Shown here: positions 35,376-43,780 of the stretch, piece after piece
Layout: each line of letters starts with the position of its first letter
How positions within the stretch are numbered: the first letter of the stretch is position 1
Source of the DNA: Thermoanaerobacterium thermosaccharolyticum DSM 571
Lineage (GTDB): Bacteria; Bacillota; Thermoanaerobacteria; Thermoanaerobacterales; Thermoanaerobacteraceae
DNA length: 64,000 nucleotides
Assembly (NCBI RefSeq): GCF_000145615.1
Contig: NC_014410.1
Coordinates: 372,001-436,000 of the forward strand
Reading direction: 5' to 3'
The notes under the pieces: model-generated
Database searches by the model: none
What the model was told of the DNA's origin: nothing
Seen by the model: the letters and a program-made list of their open reading frames with translations, nothing else
Position numbers and translations under genes: made by a program

Positions 35376-35581
35376 TGTGATGAGTGGGAGAGTAGCATAG
35401 TAGATTCCAAAAGAGAGGAGCTGTCATGGGCTGAAAGCAGCTTCTGGATATATTGTGTGAAGTGCACCCATGAGCTATACGCAATTAAGCGTACGGGTAT
35501 CCGTTATAAATACAAGTGGAGTTTACTCAATCAGAGTGGAACCGCGAGCCCCCTCGTCTCTGGATGATGGGGGATTTTTTT
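35376..35581 (+). promoter_or_regulatory. Cysteine T-box riboswitch upstream of cysE-cysS
   Basis: Stem I base GTGGG pairs with CCCAT; the specifier loop has AGAGTA on its 5' side and GAAG-TGC-A on its 3' side, giving the Cys codon TGC at 35463-35465. The T-box sequence AGAGTGGAACCGCG lies at 35533-35546; its bulge TGGA would pair with a UCCA acceptor end, fitting the U discriminator of tRNA-Cys. The terminator arm follows. Uncharged tRNA-Cys should favour read-through into cysE. Confidence 0.93.
35549..35581 (+). terminator. Regulated terminator of the T-box leader
   Basis: CCCCCTCGTC (35549-35558), loop TCTG, GATGA-T-GGGGG (35563-35573) with one bulged T, then A and seven T. The 5' arm overlaps the region needed by the T-box antiterminator. 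Confidence 0.9.
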
Positions 35582-35620
35582 ACCATTTATTTAATTTTTT
35601 TCAAAGGGAGATTGATTTTA

Positions 35621-36292
35621 ATGTTTAAAACATTGAAGGAGGATATAAAAGTAGTATTTGAAAGGGATCCTGCAGCCAAAAGTGTTTTGGAAGTGGTTTT
35701 ATGCTATCCGGGATTTCATGCTATAATTATGCATAGAATTGCTCACTATCTATACAATAGGAAACTATTGTTATTATCAAGGCTTATATCGCAATTTAAC
35801 AGATTTTTCACGGGAATTGAAATACATCCTGGCGCAAAAATAGGTAAGGGATTTTTCATAGACCATGGCATGGGGGTAGTGATAGGGGAGACTACAGAGA
35901 TAGGTGATAATGTAACACTGTATCAGGGTGTTACACTGGGCGGTACTGGAAAAGATAAAGGAAAAAGGCACCCTACAATAGGAAACAATGTTGTAATAGG
36001 AAGTGGTGCTAAAGTTTTAGGTCCTATCAAAATAGGCGATAATACAAAAATAGGAGCAGGTGCTGTTGTACTGCACGACGTTCCGCCTAATTGTACTGTT
36101 GTAGGTGTTCCAGGACATTGCGTGAAAAAAGATAATATAAAGGTCAAGTCAGCTTCAAAATTAAATATTGACTTAGAGCACGGTAAGTTACCTGATCCTA
36201 TAGAGGACGAAATCAGAAGTTTGAGAGCTAGGATAAAGAAACTGGAGTCTTATATGAATAACATGGAGGATGATAGAGATGAAGATATATAA
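35621..36292 (+). CDS. cysE: Serine O-acetyltransferase
   Basis: 223 residues, the short Firmicutes form. It acetylates serine to O-acetylserine for cysteine synthesis. After a helical N terminus, hexapeptide (left-handed beta-helix) repeats carry the catalytic motifs [18 protein letters not shown] (His) and [16 protein letters not shown] (His), then [21 protein letters not shown]. The frame extends upstream into the T-box, but AAAGGGAG at 35603 sets ATG 35621. Its 3' end overlaps cysS by 14 bases. Confidence 0.96.
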   Translation: MFKTLKEDIKVVFERDPAAKSVLEVVLCYPGFHAIIMHRIAHYLYNRKLLLLSRLISQFNRFFTGIEIHPGAKIGKGFFIDHGMGVVIGETTEIGDNVTLYQGVTLGGTGKDKGKRHPTIGNNVVIGSGAKVLGPIKIGDNTKIGAGAVVLHDVPPNCTVVGVPGHCVKKDNIKVKSASKLNIDLEHGKLPDPIEDEIRSLRARIKKLESYMNNMEDDRDEDI

Positions 36293-37673
36293 TACATTAA
36301 CGAGAAAAAAAGAAGAGTTTGTTCCTTTAAATGATAATATTGTAAACATGTATGTATGTGGTCCAACTGTGTATAACTTTATACACATAGGAAACGCAAG
36401 AGCGTTTATCGTTTTTGATACGGTTAGAAGATACCTTGAATACAAAGGATATAAGGTGAACTATGTACAAAACTTTACTGACATAGATGATAAACTTATC
36501 AAAAGGTCACATGAAGAAAATACGACTGTCAAGGAATTGGCTGACAGATATATTGAGGAGTATTTTAAAGATGCGGATAGTCTTGGAATAAAAAGAGCTA
36601 CGGTTCATCCAAGAGCTACCGAAAACATAGATGATATAATCAATTTTGTAAAAAAATTGATAGATAAGGGATTTGCTTACGTATTAAATGGCGATGTGTA
36701 TTACGACACAACGAAGTTCAAAGAATATGGTAAGCTTTCGCATAAAAATATCGATGAACTAAAAGCAGGAGCGAGGATAGAAGTAAATGAGGATAAAAAA
36801 AATCCAACAGATTTTGTTCTTTGGAAAGCTGCTAAAGAAGGGGAGCCTTACTGGGATAGTCCATGGGGAAAAGGTAGGCCTGGCTGGCACATTGAATGCT
36901 CTACAATGTCGACAAAGTATCTAGGGAAAACACTAGACATACATGCAGGAGGTCCTGATTTGATATTTCCGCATCATGAAAATGAGATAGCACAAAGTGA
37001 AGCTGCTAATGATGCAGAATTTGCAAGATTCTGGATGCATATTGGATATCTAAATATCAATAACGAAAAAATGTCGAAATCAAAAAATAACTTTTTTACT
37101 GTGAGGGATATAACAAGCCAATATGATCCGGAAGTATTGAGATTTTTCATGTTGACATCACATTACAGAAATCCAATAAATTTCAGTCATGACCTTCTAG
37201 AACAGTCAAAAAGTGGATTTTTAAGGTTAAGCAATACAGTTGACAATCTTAGACATCTTTTAGATGATGCTTTAGACAGGGAGTTAAGTGATGAGGAAAA
37301 AGCATATAAAGAGAAATATGATGAATATAAAAGAAGGTTCGAAGAAGCAATGGACGACGATTTTAATACTGCCGATGCTATTTCGGTTCTTTTTGAGATG
37401 GTGAGGGATATTAATACAAATATTGATGGAAATTCTCCTAAAGAATTGATAGAATATATATTAGATATATTTTTAAAACTGTCTTCTGTACTTGGTATAT
37501 CATATAAAAAGCGTGATTTGCTTGATGATGAAATAAAGAAATTGATAGAAAAGCGAGAGGAAGCTAGAAAGGCGAAAAATTGGGCAGAAGCTGATAAAAT
37601 AAGAGATGAGCTTAAAAAACAAGGGATAGCATTAGAAGATACTCCTAGTGGAGTAAGGTGGAAGAGGATTTAA
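36279..37673 (+). CDS. cysS: Cysteinyl-tRNA synthetase
   Basis: 464 residues. Class I enzyme with zinc ligands starting at Cys in YVCGPTVY, the HIGH box FIHIGNAR, the zinc-binding WHIECS...HHENE segment and KMSKS as EKMSKSKNN. Controlled with cysE by the upstream cysteine T-box. GGAGG at 36265-36269 fits ATG 36279 (9 bases); ATG 36270 would abut it. Its stop overlaps the mrnC start (TAATG). Confidence 0.96.
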   Translation: MKIYNTLTRKKEEFVPLNDNIVNMYVCGPTVYNFIHIGNARAFIVFDTVRRYLEYKGYKVNYVQNFTDIDDKLIKRSHEENTTVKELADRYIEEYFKDADSLGIKRATVHPRATENIDDIINFVKKLIDKGFAYVLNGDVYYDTTKFKEYGKLSHKNIDELKAGARIEVNEDKKNPTDFVLWKAAKEGEPYWDSPWGKGRPGWHIECSTMSTKYLGKTLDIHAGGPDLIFPHHENEIAQSEAANDAEFARFWMHIGYLNINNEKMSKSKNNFFTVRDITSQYDPEVLRFFMLTSHYRNPINFSHDLLEQSKSGFLRLSNTVDNLRHLLDDALDRELSDEEKAYKEKYDEYKRRFEEAMDDDFNTADAISVLFEMVRDINTNIDGNSPKELIEYILDIFLKLSSVLGISYKKRDLLDDEIKKLIEKREEARKAKNWAEADKIRDELKKQGIALEDTPSGVRWKRI

Positions 37674-38086
37674 TGGATAGCTTTATTATAAAAAACAATA
37701 AAATACTTTCGAAACAAGAGGTTATGAGCTTATCTCCACTTATAATGGCTTTTATTGGCGATAGCGTTTATGATTTATTCATAAGAACGCACATCGCTGT
37801 TAAGGGAAATAGGCCTATAAATAAAATTCATAAAGAATGTGTACAATATGTTAAAGCATCATCTCAGTCAGAAATTTTAAAAAAGCTTTATGATATTTTT
37901 GACGAAGAAGAAAAGGACATAATAAGGAGAGGACGAAATGTAAAAAGTGCAACTATTCCAAAGCACGCCGGTATTGAAGAATACCGGCTGGCTACTGCAT
38001 TTGAGGCACTATTAGGATATTTATATCTTTTAGGAAGATACGATAGGCTAGATGAAATACTTAACTGTGCATTAAATATAATATAA
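37673..38086 (+). CDS. mrnC: Mini-ribonuclease III
   Basis: 137 residues. RNase III catalytic domain without a double-stranded RNA-binding domain; it matures 23S rRNA ends in Firmicutes. Visible: LSPLIMAFIGDSVYDLFIRTH (catalytic Asp), RGRNVK, KHAGIEEYRLATAFEALLGYLYLLG (catalytic Glu). AAGAGGAT precedes ATG 37673, which overlaps the cysS stop by one base; the GTG at 37658 is less likely. Same position as in Bacillus (cysS-mrnC-rlmB). Confidence 0.94.
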   Translation: MDSFIIKNNKILSKQEVMSLSPLIMAFIGDSVYDLFIRTHIAVKGNRPINKIHKECVQYVKASSQSEILKKLYDIFDEEEKDIIRRGRNVKSATIPKHAGIEEYRLATAFEALLGYLYLLGRYDRLDEILNCALNII

Positions 38087-38100
38087 ATGAGGGTTAGATT

Positions 38101-38847
38101 ATGAAGGAAAATGAAAATATAATATACGGAAGAAATCCTGTTTTGGAAGCTATTAATAGCGGTCGTGAAATTGAAAAAATATATGTATCGAAAAATGCAA
38201 AGGGTAATATCTCTAAGATTATAAAAGCAGCAAGGGATAAAAATATAATCGTTTCTACGACAGATAATGGAACTTTGGATAAACTGTCTAATTATGGCAA
38301 TCACCAAGGGATTGCAGCTTTATGTTCTTTATACAAGTATTATGAAGTTGAAGACATACTTGAATATGCGGAAAAAAGAGGTGAAAAACCTTTTATTTTG
38401 CTATTGGATGGAATCACAGATACACATAATCTAGGTGCCATAATAAGGACTGCGGAAGCTTTTTCTGCTCATGGTATCATTATACCAAAGAGAAGATCCG
38501 CTGTTGTCAATAGTACGGTAGTAAAAACGTCAGCAGGCGCAACCGAATACATTAAAATAGTTAAAGTTTCTAATATAAACAATGCTATAAATAATCTTAA
38601 AAAGCAAGGTGTTTGGATTGTTGGAAGCAGTTTAGATGCAGACGTCGATTTTCAAAATGTTGATTATACTGGGCCTGTAGCAATTGTAATAGGTAGTGAA
38701 GGAAAAGGAATGTCTGAGCTTACACAAAAAAATTGTGATTATATAGCGAAAATACCTATGAGAGGGAATATAAATTCTTTAAATGCGTCGGTTGCGGCTT
38801 CTATTTTTATGTATGAGGTTATAAGACAGAGGATGGGTAAGGCGTGA
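38101..38847 (+). CDS. rlmB: 23S rRNA (guanosine-2'-O-)-methyltransferase RlmB
   Basis: 248 residues. SPOUT-class, SAM-dependent methyltransferase (TrmH family) for the G2251 2'-OH of 23S rRNA. The N-terminal substrate domain begins IIYGRNPVLEAI; the knotted SAM site shows LDGITDTHNLGAIIRTAEAF, IVIGSEGKGMSEL and IPMRGNINSLNASVAASI. It could in principle act on another RNA site. GAGGG before ATG 38101; 15 bases after mrnC, 5 before the next gene. Confidence 0.94.
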   Translation: MKENENIIYGRNPVLEAINSGREIEKIYVSKNAKGNISKIIKAARDKNIIVSTTDNGTLDKLSNYGNHQGIAALCSLYKYYEVEDILEYAEKRGEKPFILLLDGITDTHNLGAIIRTAEAFSAHGIIIPKRRSAVVNSTVVKTSAGATEYIKIVKVSNINNAINNLKKQGVWIVGSSLDADVDFQNVDYTGPVAIVIGSEGKGMSELTQKNCDYIAKIPMRGNINSLNASVAASIFMYEVIRQRMGKA

Positions 38848-38851
38848 TCTG

Positions 38852-39346
38852 ATGTATATGGTGATTGATGGTTACAATATAATAAACAATTGGCAAGATT
38901 TAAAGCTTGAAGCTAAAAGCAGTCTTGAAGATGCCAGGCAGAAATTGATAGATATACTTCTAAATTTTAGAGGGTATACAGGATTTAACATAATATTGGT
39001 TTTTGATGCAATGTATGTAAAAGGAAGCCAACAAAAGCATGAATATTATAGCGGGCTTGAGGTTGTATATACGAAGGAAGGTGAATCTGCCGATAGTTAT
39101 ATAGAAGGAATCATAAAAGACATAATAAAAAATGATAAGGTTGTTGTTGTAACTTCTGACTGGATTTTACAGCAAGTTGTTTTAGGTCAAGGGGCCATAA
39201 GAATGTCAGCTAGGGAATTATACGAAGAATTGAATAATTATTTGGAAAACAAGAAGAAATTATATACAAAAGATGATAAAAAGGATAGTATTGAATCAAG
39301 ACTTTCTGAAGAAGTTATAAAAAAACTGCGGAAAATGGCTGAATGA
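38852..39346 (+). CDS. rae1: Ribosome-associated NYN-domain endoribonuclease (YacP/Rae1 family)
   Basis: 164 residues. PIN-like NYN fold: YMVIDGYNIINNW at the N terminus with the first catalytic Asp6, a central ILVFDAMYVKG, ESADSYIEGII and VVVTSDWILQQ with further acidic residues. In B. subtilis Rae1 enters the ribosomal A site and cuts mRNA. The C-terminal ~30 residues are lysine-rich, which would suit RNA binding. It starts 5 bases after rlmB and is the last gene before the sigH promoter. Confidence 0.9.
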   Translation: MYMVIDGYNIINNWQDLKLEAKSSLEDARQKLIDILLNFRGYTGFNIILVFDAMYVKGSQQKHEYYSGLEVVYTKEGESADSYIEGIIKDIIKNDKVVVVTSDWILQQVVLGQGAIRMSARELYEELNNYLENKKKLYTKDDKKDSIESRLSEEVIKKLRKMAE

Positions 39347-39358
39347 AAAAAAATGTTC

Positions 39359-39387
39359 TTGACTATAATGTACAATAAAAGTATAAT
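39359..39387 (+). promoter_or_regulatory. Promoter of sigH
   Basis: TTGACT (39359-39364), 17-base spacer, TATAAT (39382-39387). Confidence 0.82.
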
Positions 39388-39425
39388 TATTATGTGAACT
39401 TGGCCTATAAGCGGAGGCGATTTTT

Positions 39426-40070
39426 GTGAAATCGGGGGCACAAATAGATTTATACAATGTGTTTTCATCAATGGATGAAGGCGATATCGTAGAAGAAGCC
39501 CAAAGGGGCAATCAAGCAGCATTAGAGTTTATCATTGATAAGTACTATTCTTTTGTCAAAGCAAAGGCACGTTCCTACTTTTTGGTCGGTGCAGACAAGG
39601 AAGATATAGTGCAAGAAGGTATGATTGGGCTGTATAAGGCTATTCGCGATTTCAAAAGTGATAAACTTTCTTCATTTAAAGCGTTTGCGGAACTATGCAT
39701 AACAAGACAGATGATAACTGCTATTAAGACTGCAACAAGGCAGAAACATATTCCTCTAAATTCTTACGTTTCTCTGAACAAACCTATCTTTGAAGAAGAG
39801 TCTGATAGAACTTTGATGGATGTTGTATCGAGTGAGTGTATATCAGATCCTGAGGAGCTAATAATAAACCGAGAGGAATACGTTAACATCGAAAATAAGA
39901 TTGGAGAAATGCTTAGCGATCTAGAGTGGGAAGTGCTTATATCTTATCTTGACGGCAAATCATATCAAGAAATTGCTGTTGAGTTGAGAAGACATGTAAA
40001 GTCAATAGACAATGCCCTCCAGAGAGTCAAGAGGAAGCTTGAAAGGTATCTCGAGATGAGAAATAGTTAA
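39426..40070 (+). CDS. sigH: RNA polymerase sigma-H factor (early sporulation / transition state)
   Basis: 214 residues. Region 2 includes ALEFIIDKYYSFVKAKARSYFLVGADKEDIVQEGMIGLYKAI (core binding and -10 recognition; shown in pieces LVGADKEDIVQEG, MIGLYKAI) and region 4 EVLISYLDGKSYQEIAVELRRHVKSIDNALQRVKRKLE recognises the -35 box (pieces SYQEIAVEL, SIDNALQRVKRKL). GTG start with GGAGGCGA at 39413-39420. Same place as in Bacillus (rae1-sigH-rpmG), except that tRNA-Thr and tuf are inserted after it. Confidence 0.95.
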   Translation: MKSGAQIDLYNVFSSMDEGDIVEEAQRGNQAALEFIIDKYYSFVKAKARSYFLVGADKEDIVQEGMIGLYKAIRDFKSDKLSSFKAFAELCITRQMITAIKTATRQKHIPLNSYVSLNKPIFEEESDRTLMDVVSSECISDPEELIINREEYVNIENKIGEMLSDLEWEVLISYLDGKSYQEIAVELRRHVKSIDNALQRVKRKLERYLEMRNS

Positions 40071-40073
40071 CTA

Positions 40074-40102
40074 TTGACATTTTAAAGCTTTTATAGTAAA
40101 AT
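40074..40102 (+). promoter_or_regulatory. Promoter of tRNA-Thr (and probably tuf copy 1)
   Basis: TTGACA (40074-40079), 17-base spacer, TAAAAT (40097-40102). It begins 4 bases after the sigH stop. Confidence 0.82.
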
Positions 40103-40127
40103 TTAAAATCGATGCAAAATAATGATT

Positions 40128-40203
40128 GCCCACGTAGCTCAGTCGGCAGAGCGTCGCCTTGGTAAGGCGGAGGTCACCGGTTCAATCCCGGTCATGGGCT
40201 CCA
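40128..40203 (+). tRNA. tRNA-Thr (anticodon GGT)
   Basis: 76 nt with encoded CCA. Acceptor GCCCACG/CATGGGC, D arm GCTC-AGTCGGCA-GAGC, anticodon stem TCGCC/GGCGG with loop TTGGTAA (anticodon GGT), T arm ACCGG-TTCAATC-CCGGT, discriminator T. Position 6 (C) faces position 67 (A), a mismatch in the acceptor stem. tuf follows 70 bases later with no terminator between. Confidence 0.97.
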
Positions 40204-40273
40204 ATTTTATTTTTTTATATTTAAAACAATAGAAACGCGTGGATGAGTTTATTAAAGTAGGAGGAAAAAAGAA

Positions 40274-41476
40274 ATGGCGAAGCAAAAATTTGAAAGAAAG
40301 AAACCCCATGCAAACATAGGAACGATAGGGCACGTAGACCATGGCAAAACGACGTTAACATCAGCAATAACAATAGTATTGTCAAAGCAAGGGATGGCAC
40401 AAGCCACAGCATATGATGAAATAGACAAAGCACCAGAAGAGAAAGCAAGAGGAATAACAATAAACACAATGCACGTAGAATACGAGACAGAGAAAAGGCA
40501 CTATGCGCATGTAGACTGTCCAGGGCACGCAGACTACGTAAAGAACATGATAACAGGAGCAGCGCAGATGGACGGAGCGATACTAGTAGTATCAGCAGCA
40601 GATGGTCCAATGCCGCAGACAAGAGAGCACATCCTGTTAGCAAGGCAGGTAGGAGTACCATACATTGTAGTATTCCTAAACAAAGCAGACATGGTAGATG
40701 ATGAAGAATTAATCGAACTAGTAGAGATGGAAGTAAGAGAACTATTAAACGAATATGAATTCCCAGGAGACGACACACCGATAGTAGTAGGTTCAGCATT
40801 AAAAGCAATGGAATGCGGATGTGGACAAAGAGACTGTCAGTGGTGCGGCAAGATATGGGAATTAATGGATGTAGTTGACAGTTATATACCGACACCAGAA
40901 AGAGACGTAGACAAGCCATTCCTGATGCCAGTAGAAGATGTATTCACAATAACAGGAAGAGGGACAGTAGCAACAGGAAGAGTAGAGAGAGGCAAATTAA
41001 AAGTAGGAGACGAAGTAGAGATAATAGGCTTATCAGACGAAAGCAAGAAGACAGTAGTAACAGGAGTAGAGATGTTCAGGAAGACATTGGACGAAGCAGA
41101 AGCAGGAGATAACATAGGAGTACTGTTAAGAGGAGTAACAAGAGATGAAGTAGAGAGAGGGCAAGTACTGGCGAAACCAGGGTCAGTAAAACCGCACACG
41201 AAATTTGAAGGACAAGTATACGTGTTAACAAAGGAAGAAGGCGGAAGACATACACCGTTCTTCAATGGATACAGACCACAGTTCTACTTCAGGACAACAG
41301 ACGTAACAGGAGTAATAGAATTACCAGAGGGCGTAGAGATGGTAATGCCCGGAGACCATGTAACGATGACAATAGAATTAATAACACCGATAGCAATGGA
41401 AGAAGGATTAAAATTTGCTATAAGGGAAGGCGGACACACAGTAGGAGCCGGTGTTGTTTCCAAGATTCTGTCATAA
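40274..41476 (+). CDS. tuf: Elongation factor Tu, copy 1
   Basis: 400 residues. GTPase delivering aminoacyl-tRNA to the ribosome. G1 GHVDHGKTT, switch I RGITI, G3 [10 protein letters not shown]4 NKADMVDD, then domains II and III. A clostridial-type Cys-rich insertion (C-x-C-x4-C-x2-C, Cys181, 183, 188, 191) lies at the end of the G domain. The gene uses A-ending codons (gta, aca, gca, ata, aga) far more than its neighbours. It is almost identical to copy 2 at 55815; only the last residue differs (Ser here). GGAGG precedes the ATG; read with the tRNA-Thr upstream and ended by the terminator at 41476. Confidence 0.98.
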   Translation: MAKQKFERKKPHANIGTIGHVDHGKTTLTSAITIVLSKQGMAQATAYDEIDKAPEEKARGITINTMHVEYETEKRHYAHVDCPGHADYVKNMITGAAQMDGAILVVSAADGPMPQTREHILLARQVGVPYIVVFLNKADMVDDEELIELVEMEVRELLNEYEFPGDDTPIVVGSALKAMECGCGQRDCQWCGKIWELMDVVDSYIPTPERDVDKPFLMPVEDVFTITGRGTVATGRVERGKLKVGDEVEIIGLSDESKKTVVTGVEMFRKTLDEAEAGDNIGVLLRGVTRDEVERGQVLAKPGSVKPHTKFEGQVYVLTKEEGGRHTPFFNGYRPQFYFRTTDVTGVIELPEGVEMVMPGDHVTMTIELITPIAMEEGLKFAIREGGHTVGAGVVSKILS

Positions 41477-41508
41477 AAAGGGCTGGGTATTTTACCTGGC
41501 TTTTTTTG
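41476..41508 (+). terminator. Terminator after tuf copy 1
   Basis: AAGGGCTGGGTA (41479-41490 region) pairs with TACCTGGCTTTT with several G-T wobbles, followed by TTTTTTT. Confidence 0.85.
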
Positions 41509-41524
41509 AGTTTATACAATTAGA

Positions 41525-41553
41525 TTGACATAAATTAATATTTATGATAAAGT
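41525..41553 (+). promoter_or_regulatory. Promoter of rpmG-secE-nusG-rplKA
   Basis: TTGACA (41525-41530), 17-base spacer, TAAAGT (41548-41553). Confidence 0.7.
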
Positions 41554-41589
41554 TTTAAAAGTAGTTTTAAATTCCGGGAGGTGGAATTG

Positions 41590-41739
41590 TTGCGGGTTAA
41601 GATCACATTAGCTTGCACGGAATGTAAGCAAAGGAACTATAACACTACGAAAAATAAGAAAAATGATCCTGATAGGATAGAGCTTATGAAATACTGTAGG
41701 TTCTGCAGAAAACATACATTGCATAAAGAGACAAGGTAA
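41590..41739 (+). CDS. rpmG: 50S ribosomal protein L33 (zinc-binding form)
   Basis: 49 residues starting at TTG 41590: (M)[18 protein letters not shown]... and ending [16 protein letters not shown]. The two CxxC pairs (CTEC, CRFC) mark the zinc-containing C+ form. GGGAGGTGG at 41576-41584 supports this start (TTG 41587 is in frame but closer). First gene of the rpmG-secE-nusG unit. Confidence 0.95.
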   Translation: MRVKITLACTECKQRNYNTTKNKKNDPDRIELMKYCRFCRKHTLHKETR

Positions 41740-41767
41740 AATACATGTTATAAAGGGATGTGATTCG

Positions 41768-41968
41768 ATGGCTGCCGATGAAAGGAGAAAAGCCGGGAAG
41801 TTTTTTAGGGAAATTAAAGCCGAGATGAAAAAAGTCACATGGCCAACAAGAAATGATTTACTGGCATATACTGAAGTTGTACTAGTCGTTGTAATAGCAT
41901 TTACTTTATTAATATTTCTTGCAGACTCGGCCTTTAGCTATCTACTGAAATTAATTATAAAAAGTTAA
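41768..41968 (+). CDS. secE: Preprotein translocase subunit SecE
   Basis: 66 residues, the short Gram-positive form. Amphipathic helix with KKVTWPTRNDLL, followed by a single membrane span (VVLVVVIAFTLLIFLADSAF). It clamps SecY in the membrane translocon. It lies between rpmG and nusG; its stop codon overlaps the nusG ribosome binding site. Confidence 0.95.
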   Translation: MAADERRKAGKFFREIKAEMKKVTWPTRNDLLAYTEVVLVVVIAFTLLIFLADSAFSYLLKLIIKS

Positions 41969-42001
41969 AGGAGGATGGGGTTAATCCCCAAATCAAAGAT
42001 G
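41967..42001 (+). promoter_or_regulatory. Shine-Dalgarno and hairpin at the nusG start
   Basis: AAAGGAGG (41967-41974) is 24 bases from ATG 41999. Between them TGGGG (41976-41980), loop TTAAT and CCCCA (41986-41990) form a 5-bp hairpin; folding it out leaves 9 bases, the normal distance. Confidence 0.55.
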
Positions 42002-42526
42002 TCTGAAACGAACTCAGCTAAATGGTATGTAGTCCATACTTATTCCGGATATGAGAATAAAGTTAAAGCGAATCTGGAAAAGTCTGTTGAAAATAGAAAC
42101 CTTCAAAACTTAATACATCAGATTGTAGTTCCGACAGAAAAAGTGGTAGAAATTAAAGACGGCAAAAAGAAGTCTGTTGATAGAAAGGTATTTCCAGGAT
42201 ATGTACTTGTGAAGATGGTCATGAATGACGAATCATGGTATGTTGTTAGGAATACCAGAGGTGTAACTGGCTTTGTTGGGCCTGGGTCCAAACCGGTACC
42301 ACTTACTGAAGCGGAAGTCAGAAGTTTAGGCATTAAAGAAGCGCAGACGTCAGTAGATATAAAAGTAGGCGATAGTGTTAGAGTTATTGCCGGACCACTT
42401 GAAAATTTCATCGGTGTTGTTGAAGAGATTTACCTTGACAGACAAAAGGCTAAAGTTTTGATTTCGATGTTTGGGAGAGAGACTCCAGTCGAATTTGACT
42501 TTGTCCAGATTCAAAAAATTCAATAA
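41999..42526 (+). CDS. nusG: Transcription termination/antitermination factor NusG
   Basis: 175 residues. N-terminal NGN domain (AKWYVVHTYSGYENKVK, VFPGYVLVKM, VRNTRGVTGFVG) that binds RNA polymerase clamp, and C-terminal KOW domain (GDSVRVIAGPLENFIGVVEEI) that contacts ribosomal S10 or Rho. ATG 41999 is chosen because it gives the family start; ATG 41975 is in frame but directly abuts the Shine-Dalgarno sequence. Confidence 0.95.
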   Translation: MSETNSAKWYVVHTYSGYENKVKANLEKSVENRNLQNLIHQIVVPTEKVVEIKDGKKKSVDRKVFPGYVLVKMVMNDESWYVVRNTRGVTGFVGPGSKPVPLTEAEVRSLGIKEAQTSVDIKVGDSVRVIAGPLENFIGVVEEIYLDRQKAKVLISMFGRETPVEFDFVQIQKIQ

Positions 42527-42552
42527 AATGACATAAATTAGGAGGTGTAAAC

Positions 42553-42978
42553 ATGGCTAAAAAAGTTGCTGCAGTGGTAAAGATACAGTTACCTGCAGGA
42601 AAGGCTACACCAGCTCCACCAGTAGGTACAGCACTTGGACCACATGGTGTCAACATAATGGGCTTCTGTAAAGAATTCAATGAAAGGACAGCTAAACAAG
42701 CTGGTTTGATCATTCCTGTAGTTATTACAATATATGCTGATAGATCATTTTCTTTCATCACAAAGACACCGCCTGCGGCTGTGCTTCTAAAAAAAGCGGC
42801 TGGCATTGAAAGTGGTTCACCACAGCCAAATAAGCAAAAAGTTGCAAAGATAACAAAAGATAAAGTCAGAGAAATAGCTGAACTAAAGATGAAAGATTTG
42901 AATGCATCAGATATTGAAGCTGCTATGAGAATGATAGCTGGTACTGCTAGAAGCATGGGTATTGAAATTGAGCAATAG
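42553..42978 (+). CDS. rplK: 50S ribosomal protein L11
   Basis: 141 residues. Binds the GTPase-associated centre of 23S rRNA. The Pro-rich N-terminal region ([20 protein letters not shown]) and the C-terminal RNA-binding domain ([12 protein letters not shown]) are standard. AGGAGGTG precedes ATG 42553; 26 bases after nusG. Confidence 0.97.
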   Translation: MAKKVAAVVKIQLPAGKATPAPPVGTALGPHGVNIMGFCKEFNERTAKQAGLIIPVVITIYADRSFSFITKTPPAAVLLKKAAGIESGSPQPNKQKVAKITKDKVREIAELKMKDLNASDIEAAMRMIAGTARSMGIEIEQ

Positions 42979-43036
42979 ATGTTTTTTAGTGGGAGGACGA
43001 ATGTCCGAAAAATACCACAAGGAGGTAAAGAATAGA

Positions 43037-43729
43037 ATGAAACATGGAAAAAAATATTTAGATAGTGTCAAATTGATAGACTCTACAAGATTGTATGATG
43101 CAAATGAGGCTGTAGATTTAGTTTTAAAGACTGCTAAAGCTAAGTTTGACGAAACTGTTGATTTGTCTGTAAGACTTGGCGTAGATCCGAGGCATGCTGA
43201 TCAACAGGTTAGAGGAACTGTAATATTGCCTCATGGAACTGGTAAAACAGTTCGCGTTTTGGTTTTTGCAAAAGGCGATAAAGCGAAAGAAGCTGAAGCT
43301 GCTGGTGCAGAATATGTTGGTGCAGAGGAACTTGTTTCAAAGATACAAAATGAAAACTGGTTTGACTATGATGTTGTTATAGCTACACCAGATATGATGG
43401 GTGTTGTGGGTAGACTTGGTAAGGTTTTAGGACCAAAAGGTTTGATGCCAAACCCAAAAGCTGGTACTGTTACATTTGATATTGAGAAAGCAGTAAAAGA
43501 TGTTAAAGCTGGTAAAATTGAGTACAGAGTAGATAAAAATTCAATAATACATGTGCCGATTGGGAAAGTATCTTTCGGACAAGAGAAATTAGTGGAAAAT
43601 TTAAAGACGATTATGGATGCTATAATAAGATCAAAACCTGCAGCTGCGAAAGGACAGTATTTAAAGAGCGTTGTTCTTTCGTCAACAATGGGACCAGGAA
43701 TAAAGGTTAATCCACAAAGAATCTTATAA
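43037..43729 (+). CDS. rplA: 50S ribosomal protein L1
   Basis: 230 residues from ATG 43037, the family length ([15 protein letters not shown]). Builds the L1 stalk; the signature [14 protein letters not shown] is present, as is KVGKIEY-type [10 protein letters not shown]. An in-frame ATG at 43001 has its own GGGAGG and would add 12 residues; GGAGGT at 43021 serves the shorter form. The rplJ promoter starts 6 bases after its stop. Confidence 0.95.
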   Translation: MKHGKKYLDSVKLIDSTRLYDANEAVDLVLKTAKAKFDETVDLSVRLGVDPRHADQQVRGTVILPHGTGKTVRVLVFAKGDKAKEAEAAGAEYVGAEELVSKIQNENWFDYDVVIATPDMMGVVGRLGKVLGPKGLMPNPKAGTVTFDIEKAVKDVKAGKIEYRVDKNSIIHVPIGKVSFGQEKLVENLKTIMDAIIRSKPAAAKGQYLKSVVLSSTMGPGIKVNPQRIL

Positions 43730-43735
43730 AAACTG

Positions 43736-43764
43736 TTGACATAACAACACAGTAATGATATACT
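43736..43764 (+). promoter_or_regulatory. Promoter of rplJ-rplL
   Basis: TTGACA (43736-43741), 17-base spacer, TATACT (43759-43764). Confidence 0.82.
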
Positions 43765-43780
43765 CTTAAAGTAAAATTGA

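Noticed and set aside
40221..40919. 232-codon open frame on the - strand across tuf copy 1 (and a 222-codon twin at 55792-56460)
   Set aside because: It is an artefact of the A-ending codon bias of tuf, which removes antisense stops; its Leu-rich translation has no ribosome binding site and matches nothing I know.
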